Shown here piece after piece: positions 10,760-20,520 of a stretch of 64,000 bases of DNA. Source of the DNA: Eutreptiella sp. 'Long Island Sound 2002' (lineage: Eukaryota > Euglenozoa > Euglenophyceae > Eutreptiales > Eutreptiaceae); contig OZ038388.1 of the NCBI GenBank assembly GCA_964036045.1, forward strand, positions 7,084,058 through 7,148,057. Reading direction: 5' to 3'. Position 1 is the stretch's first letter. The number at the start of each line of letters is the position of its first letter. A program made the position numbers and the translations under genes. The notes under the pieces are model-generated. The model did not search any database. It was not told the origin of the DNA and saw only the letters and a list, made by a program, of their open reading frames with translations.

Positions 10760-10933
10760 GGGGGCAGCTGTACAGCATGGGCTGGAACTCGCACGGGCAG
10801 ATGCCCATCGAAGGCGACGACCCCCTGGAGGCCAAGGTCTTTCACGCGACGACCCCCGTGCGGGCCGACCTCTGGACGCGGAAGCCGGTGACGGCAGTGG
10901 CCGCGGGGCCACACCACAGCGGGTTCATCGCAG
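10760..10933 (+). CDS. RCC1 exon, blade 4
   Basis: This 58-codon exon has acceptor GTGTGCAG and donor GTGTGTCC, phase 1 both sides. It encodes G-G-Q-L-YSMGWNSHGQMP and ends AAGPHHSGFIAG. It carries the longest inter-strand loop of the seven blades, charged and including D-D-P-L-E-A-K, while keeping the aromatic-x-x-G-x-N and G-x-H-H-S anchors. The G-Q-L-G turn is G-Q-M-P. Confidence 0.8.
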
Positions 10934-11327
10934 GTGTGTCCCAGGGAACGGGGGAAGACGCGGAGGCAAACGGCGGGTCATACACTTGAAGAAAGGATTC
11001 GAACCCAACGCATTGTTCGAGCAAGTGTGATCGTGTTCCGTCGCATGCATGAGAACAGCGGCCATTGATTCCGTGGACTGCCCCAGAGTTTTGCTTAACA
11101 ACTCAGCGTCTCCTGTGGGGGGGGGGGGGGGTGTAACACCCCCCCCTCGAACCCGGATTTCATAGCGGAAAAAAATGAAATTTTACAAAAGGAAACACTG
11201 ATTTGGCTGTTTTGGTTTTTGGGTCCCAGGACCTCCCCCCAGTCCCCCCCCCCCCCTGAGGAGAACTCTGGGCGTCCCTTGGGGAGATGAGGTATCACCA
11301 TCGCCTTGTCAAACACCTCAATATGGC

Positions 11328-11488
11328 TGTTTGGGCCATAATCTCGTTACAGAAGCCCATTTATTGTCCGTCGCCTTGACGGATCGGTCGTCGACGATCG
11401 CCGATGATCGTATCGACGACTTGGGCGGCGAACGTGTGCGAGCAAAGGCCATACACGCGTGCGGTATTCGTCGCATCTCGAAGTGCAA
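11328..11488. repeat. 160-bp dispersed repeat, copy 2
   Basis: Same orientation as 7627-7787, with scattered substitutions and small indels; the TCGGTCGTCGACGATCG core is preserved. Confidence 0.75.
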
Positions 11489-11850
11489 GGAAGTCACACA
11501 AAATGCACCACGCGGCCGTGACAGCCGCGTGGTGTACGGGCTCTTTGGGCGCCAATGCGCCGCCCTCGACCCAAGTGCCGTGCCGATGGGCCCGGCAGTC
11601 CTGACCTCCTGCCCCCCCCCCACCCCCAGTCGAGGCCTGCGTCTCGGTAGCTCCCGTCGGGAGCCCGCCCCCCCCCCCTCCCCCGTTCACACCCACGCGC
11701 ACACTTCGTTGGGGGCTCCCAAGGCCCATGGGCGGTCTTAGCTCGCCGCTCCTTCCTCGGCCACGCCCCTCCGCTCTGCCCCTCTTCGCCGAGTCCCCCG
11801 CGCTGCCCTCCGCCTGTTTCTGGGTTTGGGGGCTGGGGGGGGGGCAGGCG

Positions 11851-12033
11851 TGCCACACGCGGCCGGCAAACTGGTTCTCAGTAGGAATCGACCCGCATCA
11901 GAGGCCACTCAGTAATACCCGCCCCCCGCACCACCAGAACTCAGTAGGAACGTGCTGCGTCTTGTGTGTGGCTCGGTAGGACCCTCCTCCATCTGATTCA
12001 TGTCTCAGCCGGCAGACGCTAGTGGCAAGCCTG
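11851..12033 (+). repeat. 180-bp dispersed repeat (GCCGGCAGACGCTAGTGGCA family), copy 1
   Basis: Matches 19351-19540 along its length, sharing GGCAAACTGGT, CACCAGAACTCAGTAGGAAC and TGTGTGGCTCGGTAGGACCC. Partial inverted copies lie at 27488-27570 and 29779-29860. Confidence 0.8.
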
Positions 12034-12809
12034 CGGGGGGGGGGGGGGCTAGTGCGGGGCCGCCCATCAACGCGATGCCGATGCCCCAATGCCGAGTCCC
12101 GAGTGGCGGAGGAGCGCATGCGGCGCAGAGCGCCGTGTACCACCGCCCTGTTACCCGTGGCGCTCCGACCCGCACTCCGCCCGTTCCCCGCGGCTTTCCC
12201 AGATATCACAGTCCACACGGCCTCACCGCCTCCCTGAGGCCCCGACGGTGAAGGGGCATGGCACGGCATCCCCCACGACCCCCCCCCCCAGGCCCCCCAC
12301 GGCCATGGCATTGCCTCGGCCCCCCCCATGGGCCGTGCGTCGCTAGCCCCGTGTGCCCCACCCTCCGCCCCGTCGGCCCCGCACCGAACGCTCCGTGCGG
12401 GGCCACGGGGCCCCCAAGCCCCACACCACTGGCCCGCTCTGGTGGGCGGTGATGTTGCCCCCCCCCCCCCCCCCGGCCCCAAATACGCAGTGACCGATGG
12501 TCGTCAGCGGACGTCACCACCGGTTCGGCCCATCGAGCGGCGCAGAGGTACCCCTGCGTACCAGACCCAACGACCCATTCCGCAGCGCCGACCTGCGCCG
12601 ATCTCCGGTCGTCCCGTGCGGAAGGGCCGTGTGGCCTCGGCGGCACGGAACCCGTTTTGCGCTGCGTTGACTGGGGCGTAGCAGACCGGCCGCTCGGCGC
12701 ATTGCGCCACAAATCCGGGCGCTTCGCGGGGCCGCGCGGTGCCGGTCCCGTCGCGCGTTCCACGGCCGCGCAGTGCGTGCGGCATCGCCGTGCACTTCCT
12801 CGTCTGCAG

Positions 12810-12962
12810 GGGGCGCCCTCTACGTCTTCGGGCGGAACGAGTACGGGCAGTTGGGGGTCCGTCCCGGGGCCCAGGGGTACAAGACCGAGTACCGGACGCC
12901 CACGTTCGCGGGCCCGTTCACCGCCGTTGTGATGGGGGGCGACCACAGCGCGTTCTTCGCCG
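12810..12962 (+). CDS. RCC1 exon, blade 5
   Basis: This 51-codon exon has acceptor GTCTGCAG and donor GTACCGCC, phase 1 both sides. It encodes G-G-A-L-YVFGRNEYGQLGV and ends MGGDHSAFFAG, a near-perfect RCC1 blade. Its strong similarity to blade 2 (FGRN-x-x-GQLG and the HSAF ending) suggests a more recent exon duplication than the rest of the propeller. Confidence 0.85.
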
Positions 12963-14085
12963 GTACCGCCCCCACTCTGCCGTGTCGTTCCGGTGCGGAA
13001 GTGTTCGATACGAAACCCCATTTGATGTTTGAATGGGACGGCGCTGTACCTGGCGAATGAGGCCGTGTTTTTGTGGCCGATTTTGAAGTGCAGATTGAGA
13101 CCGTGGCCATTGTGTGCCTTATTGTTTCTGCCCAATTCAACCAAGTTTTTGTCTCACGGGGGGGGGGAGGGATGTCATGCATGGTCATGCATGATCGTTT
13201 GATTGGTACACACAGCCTGCTTGGCGGCTGAGATAATACCGCTGTGGGTTTTGCAGGGTTCCAGGGTCTTAGTCATAGTGCCTGCAGTGCCTGTGACGAG
13301 CAAGAAAGAGGCATGGTGTCGGCTTGACATTGTGTTCTCTGTAGGTCCAGTTCAACCAGCCATTTGTCACTGCAGAGCCGAAAGGCGCCTATGGTACCAC
13401 TGACGAGGCTTTTGTTGGGTTGACATGTGCTTGCCATCTGTGACCAGCACACCACACGTCTCTGTACCGGGGTGCATTGCCAGGGGCTCTGTCATGCAGA
13501 CGCTCCACGGACGCCAGGGCAGACAGAGACTTGTTTTTGACACAAAATCCAGCCTCCGGCAGAGACTTGGGTCGCATCCCACAGCCTCCGGCGGAGACTT
13601 GGGGCGCATCCCGCCGCCTCCGGCAGGGTACACACCACTCCCCCCGAAGCCCAGGTAGACGTTTCCGGGAGGGCAGCGGGGTCGGAAATTCGCAACCACC
13701 CACCTCCTCGGCAAGGCTGCCATTGTTTAGGGCTGGGAGAGCGCCGGACCACCAATGCACATCCACAAGTTCCCCAAACCGCCTCCTGCGGCCCCCGGCG
13801 GAGGGGAGGATCGCATCCGGCGGCCCCCGGCGCGGCGTTGCCTTCGCATCCGGCGGCCATCGGACTGCCAGAGTCGAGCCTCAACTCTGTGGGAGGGGCA
13901 CCGCCACACCGTCAAGCCCTTCGTGGCGCTCCGGGCATGGCCGTGCGGTCCGGTCCTGACGGCCACCGGCCCGTGTCCCGTGCGGTTTTTGGGGCGATCC
14001 AGATTTGTGATGCGACTGTGGGCGTTGCCGGGGGGTCGGGTCGCCTTCTGGGCCTTGTCAACCGCTTCGGCCTCCGCTTTTGCAG
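12963..14085 (+). other. Intron 5 of the RCC1-ART gene
   Basis: 1.1 kb, the shortest intron of the gene. Around 13550-13630 a CCTCCGGC(A/G)GAGACTTGGG motif is repeated three times. No gene supported. Confidence 0.6.
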
Positions 14086-14253
14086 ACGGGCGGGTCTACG
14101 TCGCGGGTCGCAACGATTGGGGGCAGTTGGGCCTGAACACCATCGGCCACTCTGCGGGCGATGACTATCGCATGAAGCCGTTGGACGTGGGCCCCTTCGC
14201 GGCGGACGTCGAGCACATCGCGTTTGGGTCGCGGCACACGCTCATCATGGCAG
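14086..14253 (+). CDS. RCC1 exon, blade 6
   Basis: This 56-codon exon has acceptor TTTTGCAG and donor GTGTTGTG, phase 1 both sides. It encodes D-G-R-V-YVAGRNDWGQLGLN and ends FGSRHTLIMAG. It shares GRNDWGQLGL with blade 2. The loop contains a short acidic and hydroxylated stretch (H-S-A-G-D-D-Y). Confidence 0.85.
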
Positions 14254-14385
14254 GTGTTGTGGGGGATGGGGGATGCGGACGGATCACGACACCCCCACCC
14301 AGGGCTCTTGTTCACAACTCAGCACCACTTGGGGCAGGGGGGGGGGGGGATCCCACACCACCCACCCAGCACCCCCCAAAAGATT

Positions 14386-14505
14386 GGGCCAAATTTTCCT
14401 CCGGGCCTTCGGCTGATCAAAAATTTTCTCTGGCGCCTTTGGCGCCGATTAGTTCAGATCAGAAATTTTCGTCGGCGCCTCTAAAAATCAGCACAACCGG
14501 CGGAG
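14386..14505. repeat. 115-bp dispersed repeat, copy 1
   Basis: Matches 18386-18512: ATTGGGCCAAATT(T/C)TCCTC, then TCTCTGGCGCCTT, then TCGGCGCCTCTAAA. It contains small GGCGCC palindromes and is followed by a G-run. Confidence 0.8.
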
Positions 14506-14524
14506 GGGGGGGGGGGGGACTCCG

Positions 14525-14712
14525 TCAAAAGACCCCCGCACCAACCAGCTCAACCCCCAGTACGCCAGCTACTGGGCCCCGCTAATGACACCAGCAGGAG
14601 CACCGGCCGCAGCGGCCGACAGAACGCAGCGACCCGATGCAACGTGCAAAGGGGAGAACGGGTGACTGTCCAGGGCCCCGTAAAGAAACAACCCGACAGA
14701 ATGTCACACAGG
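14525..14712 (+). repeat. G-tailed dispersed repeat family, copy 3
   Basis: 5'-truncated relative to 17200-17440; contains ACACCAGCAGGAGCACCGG and TGTCCAGGGCCCCGTAAAG and ends GAATGTCACACAGGGGG. Confidence 0.85.
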
Positions 14713-14818
14713 GGGTACCCCCCCCTGGACCCCCACCCCCTAAAACGAGCCCTGCCTCCCCCCCCCCCACACAGGGCCTGGCAGGTGGATCGGGGGCGGG
14801 GGGGGGGGGTGGGGGTAG

Positions 14819-15656
14819 GCAGGCCCCGGGAGCTCGGATTCGGCCCTGCCAATGGGTGGGCGGCCCTATCCAAGCACTTCGGAGGTTACCCGGACTCGGC
14901 CCCGACGGGAAGAGTGGCCCTGCCCGGGTAGCCACGGCCGCCACACCTCATGGAGGCAACGTAGCGCACAACGCAGCGCAGCACGCCAGAGCTGGCACAT
15001 GCACACAGCGAAACTTGCCAGCATATGAGAGCACGCAGCACACGATATAGCAGAACAAAGCAAAGCAGTGCACCACAACAATGGCGGCGGACACCCACAC
15101 CACCCACCGCAAGCACCACCACCAGCCCAAAACCCAACGCCCAGGGTGGGGGGCAGACCCACCACACAGGCACTTCACCCACGCACAGCCACTACCGCCC
15201 GCAAACGAGGCACGCGCGCAAGCCCCAAAGGCAGGCCCCGGGGGCTCGGACTCAGCCCCACCAAATGGGTGGGCGGCCCTATTCAAGCGCCTCGGAGGTT
15301 ACCCGAACTTGGCCCCGACGGAGGGAGTGGCCCTGCCCGGGTAACCGCGGCCGCCACGCCTCACAGAGGCAGCGTAGAGCACAACGCGGAGGCAGCATAG
15401 CACACAACACAGCACAGCATGCCAGAGCTAGCAGACGCACACAATGAAACTCGCCAGCACACGACAGCACGCAGCACACAGTACAACAGAGCAAAGCAAA
15501 GTGGTGTACCACAACAACAGCGGCGGACAGCCGCACCACCCATCACAAGCACTACCACCAGCCCAACACCCAACACCTAGGGTGGGCGCCAGACCCACCA
15601 CACGGGCATTTCACCAACACACCGCCACCGCCGCCCACAAACAAGGCACGCACATG
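14819..15656 (+). repeat. 412-bp tandem duplication
   Basis: Two diverged units start at 14819 and 15231, each opening GCAGGCCCCGGG and sharing TGGGTGGGCGGCCCTAT, TCGGAGGTTACCCG and AGTGGCCCTGCCCGGGTA. The rest of each unit is CA-rich. It probably belongs to the same decayed element as the CCCH ORF downstream. Confidence 0.75.
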
Positions 15657-16006
15657 GAGCATCACCAAGGGCCCACAACCCCGCCCCAACGCCAACACAG
15701 CGCCCACCACACACGCAACAACCAAGGCCACACCTACACACAACATAGAAGGGATGCTTCCCTGATGCACTCCCGGGAGCCATCACCATCCCGACCACAC
15801 CGGGAGGGGAAGGCAACCCAAACCTAAGTAAGGGGGTCACCCCTGCGGGGGGTTGGCAGCCGGCTACGCGGTTGTCCATTGGGCAGCGACCTAAAACATG
15901 TACTACCCGCGAGTAGCTAAGTTCTGTCACCATGGCCTAGTGTAGGGGCCTTGGGCACGCTTATGAGACACAGCGTCCAAATCATTGGTGGTCGACCAAC
16001 CAGGGG

Positions 16007-16783
16007 GTGGACTCACACGAGTCCCTAGCTCCGAGGCGTGGACAGCCCAGACTGAAGTCCTCAAACGGGGAGCCCCTGAGCAGCCCAGAATGCAAAAGAG
16101 CGACAACACACCACATTCACCCCAGAACAACCCCAACAAACACCAGTGACAGGTCATTTTGTAGATTTGGAGACATGTGCAAAAGTGCTCGGTGCCCCTG
16201 GTACCACCCAACTGCAAGTGGGACAACCCAGCAGCCACAATGGGAGGCAGGGAGCGACATGCTGCCCCCTCGGTGCCGCACGCCAGCAGCGGTGAGCGTG
16301 CCAGCAGAAAAGAAAGAGCCCGAAATCGGGAGGAACGCAAGCAGCAAAGCAACTGGGCACAAAGCCACCCCACACACAGCAGTGAGACAAGCCCCAACAG
16401 GACACACAACAATACACAAGGGAACCATGAGGTGCGAGCACTGCAGCAACCACCAAATGCGGCGCACGCTGAGCGAGCCATCAGCAAACACTCCCCCCCC
16501 TCCCTCTACAAGGTGCCCACGTACTCCACAAGGGCGGGGCTGCACCCCCCGCGCCCGGAGGTGCCCGCCACGGGGGTGGCAACAGGGCCGTGACCAGCCA
16601 ACCGCGCACGGGACAGTCCACGTCGTATGGAGATGTGAAATCCTTTTATGGGGAGGCAGGTGGGTGGGACAGGAGTGGGTGCGCAACAGGGGCACCCAGG
16701 AGCGCCAACAGACAGGGGGAGGAGCAACACAGACACACAGAACGCAGGAGCCACACCAGGAGGGACAAGGGCGAGCACAGTAG
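16007..16783 (+). CDS. CCCH zinc-finger ORF, probable LINE ORF1-like fragment
   Basis: A 258-residue Thr/Pro/Arg-rich frame. About 50 residues in, it contains one clear CCCH zinc finger, F-C-R-F-G-D-M-C-K-S-A-R-C-P-W-Y-H-P (C-x5-C-x4-C-x3-H). A possible second metal site, C-E-H-C-x3-H, lies near residue 142. CCCH fingers bind RNA and occur in the first ORFs of some non-LTR retrotransposons. The surrounding A/C-rich, tandemly duplicated DNA in an intron supports a decayed LINE-type element, but no reverse transcriptase is visible. The start is uncertain: the codon used lies in TGGACTCACACGAGTCC, a short palindrome. The C-terminal half is low complexity. Confidence 0.4.
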   Translation: MDSHESLAPRRGQPRLKSSNGEPLSSPECKRATTHHIHPRTTPTNTSDRSFCRFGDMCKSARCPWYHPTASGTTQQPQWEAGSDMLPPRCRTPAAVSVPAEKKEPEIGRNASSKATGHKATPHTAVRQAPTGHTTIHKGTMRCEHCSNHQMRRTLSEPSANTPPPPSTRCPRTPQGRGCTPRARRCPPRGWQQGRDQPTAHGTVHVVWRCEILLWGGRWVGQEWVRNRGTQERQQTGGGATQTHRTQEPHQEGQGRAQ

Positions 16784-17049
16784 ACAAGGAGGAGGGGCAC
16801 AGCAAGGCAAGAGAGGCAACCAGAACAGCTGTAACAGGGAACCATAATGGAGGGGATGGGAGAGCGTGCGCAGGGGAGGCAGCGACAACAAAGGGGATGG
16901 CCTGGCCAGCCAGCCCCGTCGCTACCAGGTGCTAGGGCAACCCCTGCTCAACCGGCGTCAGGTGGGGGGTGTCTCCCGCAGCCAGCCCAGATGGGCTGTT
17001 TGCGCAACAGGAGCGGGAGCCCATCAGGGGCAGACCAGCTGTGAGGGGG

Positions 17050-17440
17050 AAAAGACATATGGTGGACGGCCGGGACAACGCGCGGAGGAACAGGACACCT
17101 GGGCCTCACGCACACGGAAACACAGTGAGGCAGGTTATGGACGGCCTGTGGACAGAGGCGTGTGGACAGCAAAAACAGTCAAACGACCCCGGCAACAACC
17201 AGCACATCCTCGATACGCCAACTATTGGGCGCCGCTGACACACAAACGGCACACCATGCCACATTCAGCACAGCCCCAACACACCAACTACTGGGCTCCG
17301 CGAACGCGGAAACAACACCAGCAAGAGCACCGGCCGCAGCAGCCGACAGAAAGTAGCGACCCGACGCAACATGCGAAGGGAAGAACGGGTGTCTGTCCAG
17401 GGCCCTTTAAAGGAGCAACAACCAGACGGAATGTCACACA
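17050..17440 (+). repeat. G-tailed dispersed repeat family, copy 4 (extended form)
   Basis: The longest copy. Its 5' part (ATGGTGGACGGCCGGGACAA, CCTGGGCCTCACGCACACG, AAAACAGTCAAACGACCCC) is shared only with 20145-20520. The 3' half matches all other copies and ends GAATGTCACACAGGGGG. Confidence 0.85.
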
Positions 17441-18385
17441 GGGGGAAGGGCGCGGGTAGTGCCAGAGGTTTTTGGGCTGCCACCTGCCGTCGGAGGACAA
17501 ACGGATATTGTGCCGCCAAAAAGAGTGCGCCGCGTGACACGGACGGAGTGCCGCCGGGGGGGGGGGGGGGGGGGGCAGTGGCGTCGGAGGTGCGGCGGAG
17601 GGAGGGACGGAGGGGGGGTTGCCATAGAGCCGGCGTGCTTTTCAGGGGCACGCGGTTGAGCTTTCCTTGGGGACCCTCCAAGCCCCTCCTGCCTCCTGCA
17701 CTGGCCTTGGCGTCGGGTGTGGACATGGGGTGTGGGGGTGTGCGGTCGCAATCGACGAGGGCTACCGTCCACTTGGGCCGGCCTGTGTCCCATTCGGTCA
17801 TTGCCATGGGCCATGGGCAGTGCAGATTGTGGGGGGGGGGGGGGCGAACGTGGGAAGCGCAGCATAAGGGGAAGGCCGTGGCCATGCGGAGGGCGGATGC
17901 CGCGGGGATGGGCCCGGAGGGTGAGGCATTGCGAAGGGCGGCCGGGGGGTGCCTCATGTCGCGCGTGTGGCCGCCGCCGTTGGGGGGCAGCCGCTGTGCC
18001 TGAGGCTGCCGCCGCTGCGAAGGGCTGCCGCGGCCGGTGTTGGTGCCGCGTGTACCTGGGGCCGCCGGCCGCTCGTGGCGGCTGTTGCGGAGGGACCACT
18101 GCGTTGGTGCTGCGGAGGGCGGCCGGTGCCGGGGGAGGGGGGGGGGAGGGGGGGCAAAGCCCCTTCACAAGCGGCGACCACCAGCAAGCGGCATGCCCCC
18201 AGGCATGCGCCGGAGCCCTGAGCGCCCCCCACACAATAGCGCCCACCGCCAGTGCTCCCATTCATGTCTTCGGGAGGTGTGTGTACCAACCGTTGTGTTG
18301 TGGTCGGCAGCCCCCCCCCCAGCCCCCAGCCCCCAGCCCCCAGGGCTCCTTTCAACAACTCAGCACCACTGCCGCCCCCCCTTTT

Positions 18386-18512
18386 TAAGTGATTGGGCCA
18401 AATTCTCCTCCGGGCCTTCGGCCAAACAAACATTGTCTCTGGCGCCTTCGGTGCCAATGAATTTAGGCCAAAAAGTTTCTTCGGCGCCTCTAAACACTCA
18501 GCACCACCGGAG
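18386..18512. repeat. 115-bp dispersed repeat, copy 2
   Basis: Same orientation as 14386-14505; both copies end close to TCAGCAC(C/A)ACCGG. Confidence 0.8.
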
Positions 18513-19097
18513 GGTACAGATGGTCTTGCATGGCCACTGACGCATGCCTACGTGCCGCCAGAACATAGATTTCTCGGGGGGGGGGGGGGGGGCAGAGAGG
18601 ATGCCACATCAGTTTTGTTGTGGCCTGTGAAGCTCCTGATGAGGACAGCCTAGAGCCCGATCTGAACCCGAAAAGGGGACTACGCGGCAGAAGCGTGAAG
18701 GGGGGGGGGGGGAGGCTGGACCCACCCGGCCCCCTAGACCCCCCCCATTTTAAAGGAGCCCTAACCCCCGCCCCCCCGGCTCGAGTCGGTGTAGTGCCGC
18801 CCCAGGGGTCGTCCGTTCGGGTGCTTCGGACGGTCCCGGGCTCGCGCACGGCGGTGTGCCGCGCATGTGCCACCGCCCCCGTCACCCACGGACGTTGTGT
18901 GGGGCCTGGGGGCCCCGTGGCCCCGCACCGGGCGTTCGGTGCGGGGCCGACGGGGCGGAGGCTGGGGCACACGGGGCTAGCGACGCACGGCCCATGGGGG
19001 GGGGGCGAGGCGATGCCATGGCCATGGGGGGCCTGGGGGGGGGGGGGGCGCGCGGTCGTGGGGGATGCCGTGCCATGCCCCTCCCGCTCGTGCCCAG

Positions 19098-19247
19098 GGC
19101 GACGGCTGTTCGTCATTGGGGCCAACGACGTTGGCCAAATCGGACTTGCGCAGAACTTTACGGCCGTGCCCCAGCCCCTGATCTCGCCGAACGAAAAGAC
19201 GGTGAACCGCATCGCCGCTGGGGGACAGGGCAGTGTGTTCGTCGCAG
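19098..19247 (+). CDS. RCC1 exon, blade 7
   Basis: This 50-codon exon has acceptor GTGCCCAG and donor GTGTGGCC, phase 1 both sides. It encodes G-R-R-L-FVIGANDVGQIGLA and ends AAGGQGSVFVAG. The blade pattern is intact except that the usual His before Ser is replaced by Gly (G-Q-G-S). It is the seventh recognised blade, completing the count normal for a closed propeller. The next matching-phase acceptor on this strand with clear coding behind it is at 22945. Confidence 0.85.
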
Positions 19248-19350
19248 GTGTGGCCACGGCGTTGCAGGCACAGAGCCCGGGCACGGGTGGGAGGCTGCGA
19301 AGTCAAGAGGCAATGGAGACGGGGGTCCCATGGCGACTCGAACGCAGACA

Positions 19351-19540
19351 TGCCACGAGCGTCCGGCAGGCAAACTGGTGTTCATTAGGAACCGGCCCCA
19401 TATCAAAGGCCGCTCAGTAATACCCGCCCCCCTGCACCACCAGAACTCAGTAGGAACGCGCTGCATGCAGTGTGTGGCTCGGTAGGACCCTGCTCCATCC
19501 GATTATGTCTGAGCCGGCAGACGCTAGTGGCAATCCTGCT
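19351..19540 (+). repeat. 180-bp dispersed repeat (GCCGGCAGACGCTAGTGGCA family), copy 2
   Basis: Begins just after exon 7; the same family as 11851-12033, with about 15 percent visible differences. Confidence 0.8.
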
Positions 19541-20144
19541 CGAGCGTGTCGTGTTTGCCCCGCTTTTAGGGCCCTAAATGCGCTCGTAGGCGCGATGCAC
19601 GACGCTGTGCCTGACACGCCGGTCCGGGCACGACGCACAGTGGCTGTGCGGCAGTCCACTGAATCCCCCGTCACAGTCATGTCTCCGGTTCCCGCACATG
19701 TTTGCCGGGTCCGGAATCGAGTGTCCGCCCCTGTCCACCGAGAAACTGTGCACCGAGCCCACGCCTGTTGGACTGCGCGGACTCTGTGTGTGTGCGCGCG
19801 CATTGGCTCATGGGGACTAGTGATGCCGTCCTCATGGGGCAGGATGTCAAACATATGTGGGGGGGGGGGGGGGGTCAGGATGGTGTGCCAAGGGCAGCAA
19901 CACCGCGGGTACGGTGGGTGACACATGGTACATCGCAGTATGGCATTGAAAGGTGCCGTGGATGTGGGTTACATGGGGGGGGGGGGGTAGACTACGTGTC
20001 AGTGTGCGGCGGTCACAGTGCAGCGTAAAGCACCCGGGACACCGTGCAGGCGCGCACGCCACCCGCATCAACCATGAAGCGCACGCTACCCGCAACCAAC
20101 AAGGAACGCGTCCTGTGCACGCGCGACCCACGGAGTGGGGGAGC

Positions 20145-20520
20145 GTACGTGGTGGACAGCCAGGACAACGCATGGAGGAACAGGGCACCTGGGCCTCACG
20201 CACACGCAAACGCAGCGAGGCAGGTGGACGGCCTGAGGACGGAGGTGTGGGGACATCAAAAACAGTCAAACGACCCCCGCAACAACCAGCACAACCCTGG
20301 TACGCCAACTACCGGGCACCAGTGATGCGCAAATGGCACATCCTGTCACATCCAGCACAGCCCCAGCACAACAACCACTGGGCGCCGCGAACGCGGAAAC
20401 GACACCAGCAGGAGCACCGGCCGCAGCGGCCGACAGAACACAGCGACCCGACGCAACACGCGAAGGGAAGAACGGGTGACTGTCCAGGGCCCCGTAAAGA
20501 AACAACAACCCGACGGAATG
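20145..20520 (+). repeat. G-tailed dispersed repeat family, copy 5 (extended form)
   Basis: Aligns with 17050-17440 over its whole length. Ends GACGGAATGTCCC directly followed by a run of 13-14 G. Confidence 0.85.

Larger units (their letters stand above)
10934..12809 (+). other. Intron 4 of the RCC1-ART gene
   Basis: Contains the second copy of the 160-bp repeat (11328-11488), a copy of the GCCGGCAGACGCTAGTGGCA repeat (11851-12033) and several G/C tracts. A long minus-strand frame (12206-13144) overlaps exon 5 and is judged spurious. Confidence 0.6.
14254..19097 (+). other. Intron 6 (4.8 kb) of the RCC1-ART gene, with LINE-like and dispersed repeats
   Basis: Holds two copies of a 115-bp repeat (14386-14505, 18386-18512), two copies of the G-tailed family, a 412-bp tandem duplication (14819-15656) and an A/C-rich stretch with a CCCH zinc-finger ORF (16007-16783). 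No RCC1 blade was recognised; I-H-V-F-G-R at about 18262 is a six-residue chance or relic match only. Confidence 0.6.

Noticed and set aside
12206-13144. 312-aa minus-strand frame
   Set aside because: It lies antisense to RCC1 exon 5 and repeats, with no domain; GC-rich DNA gives long open antisense frames.
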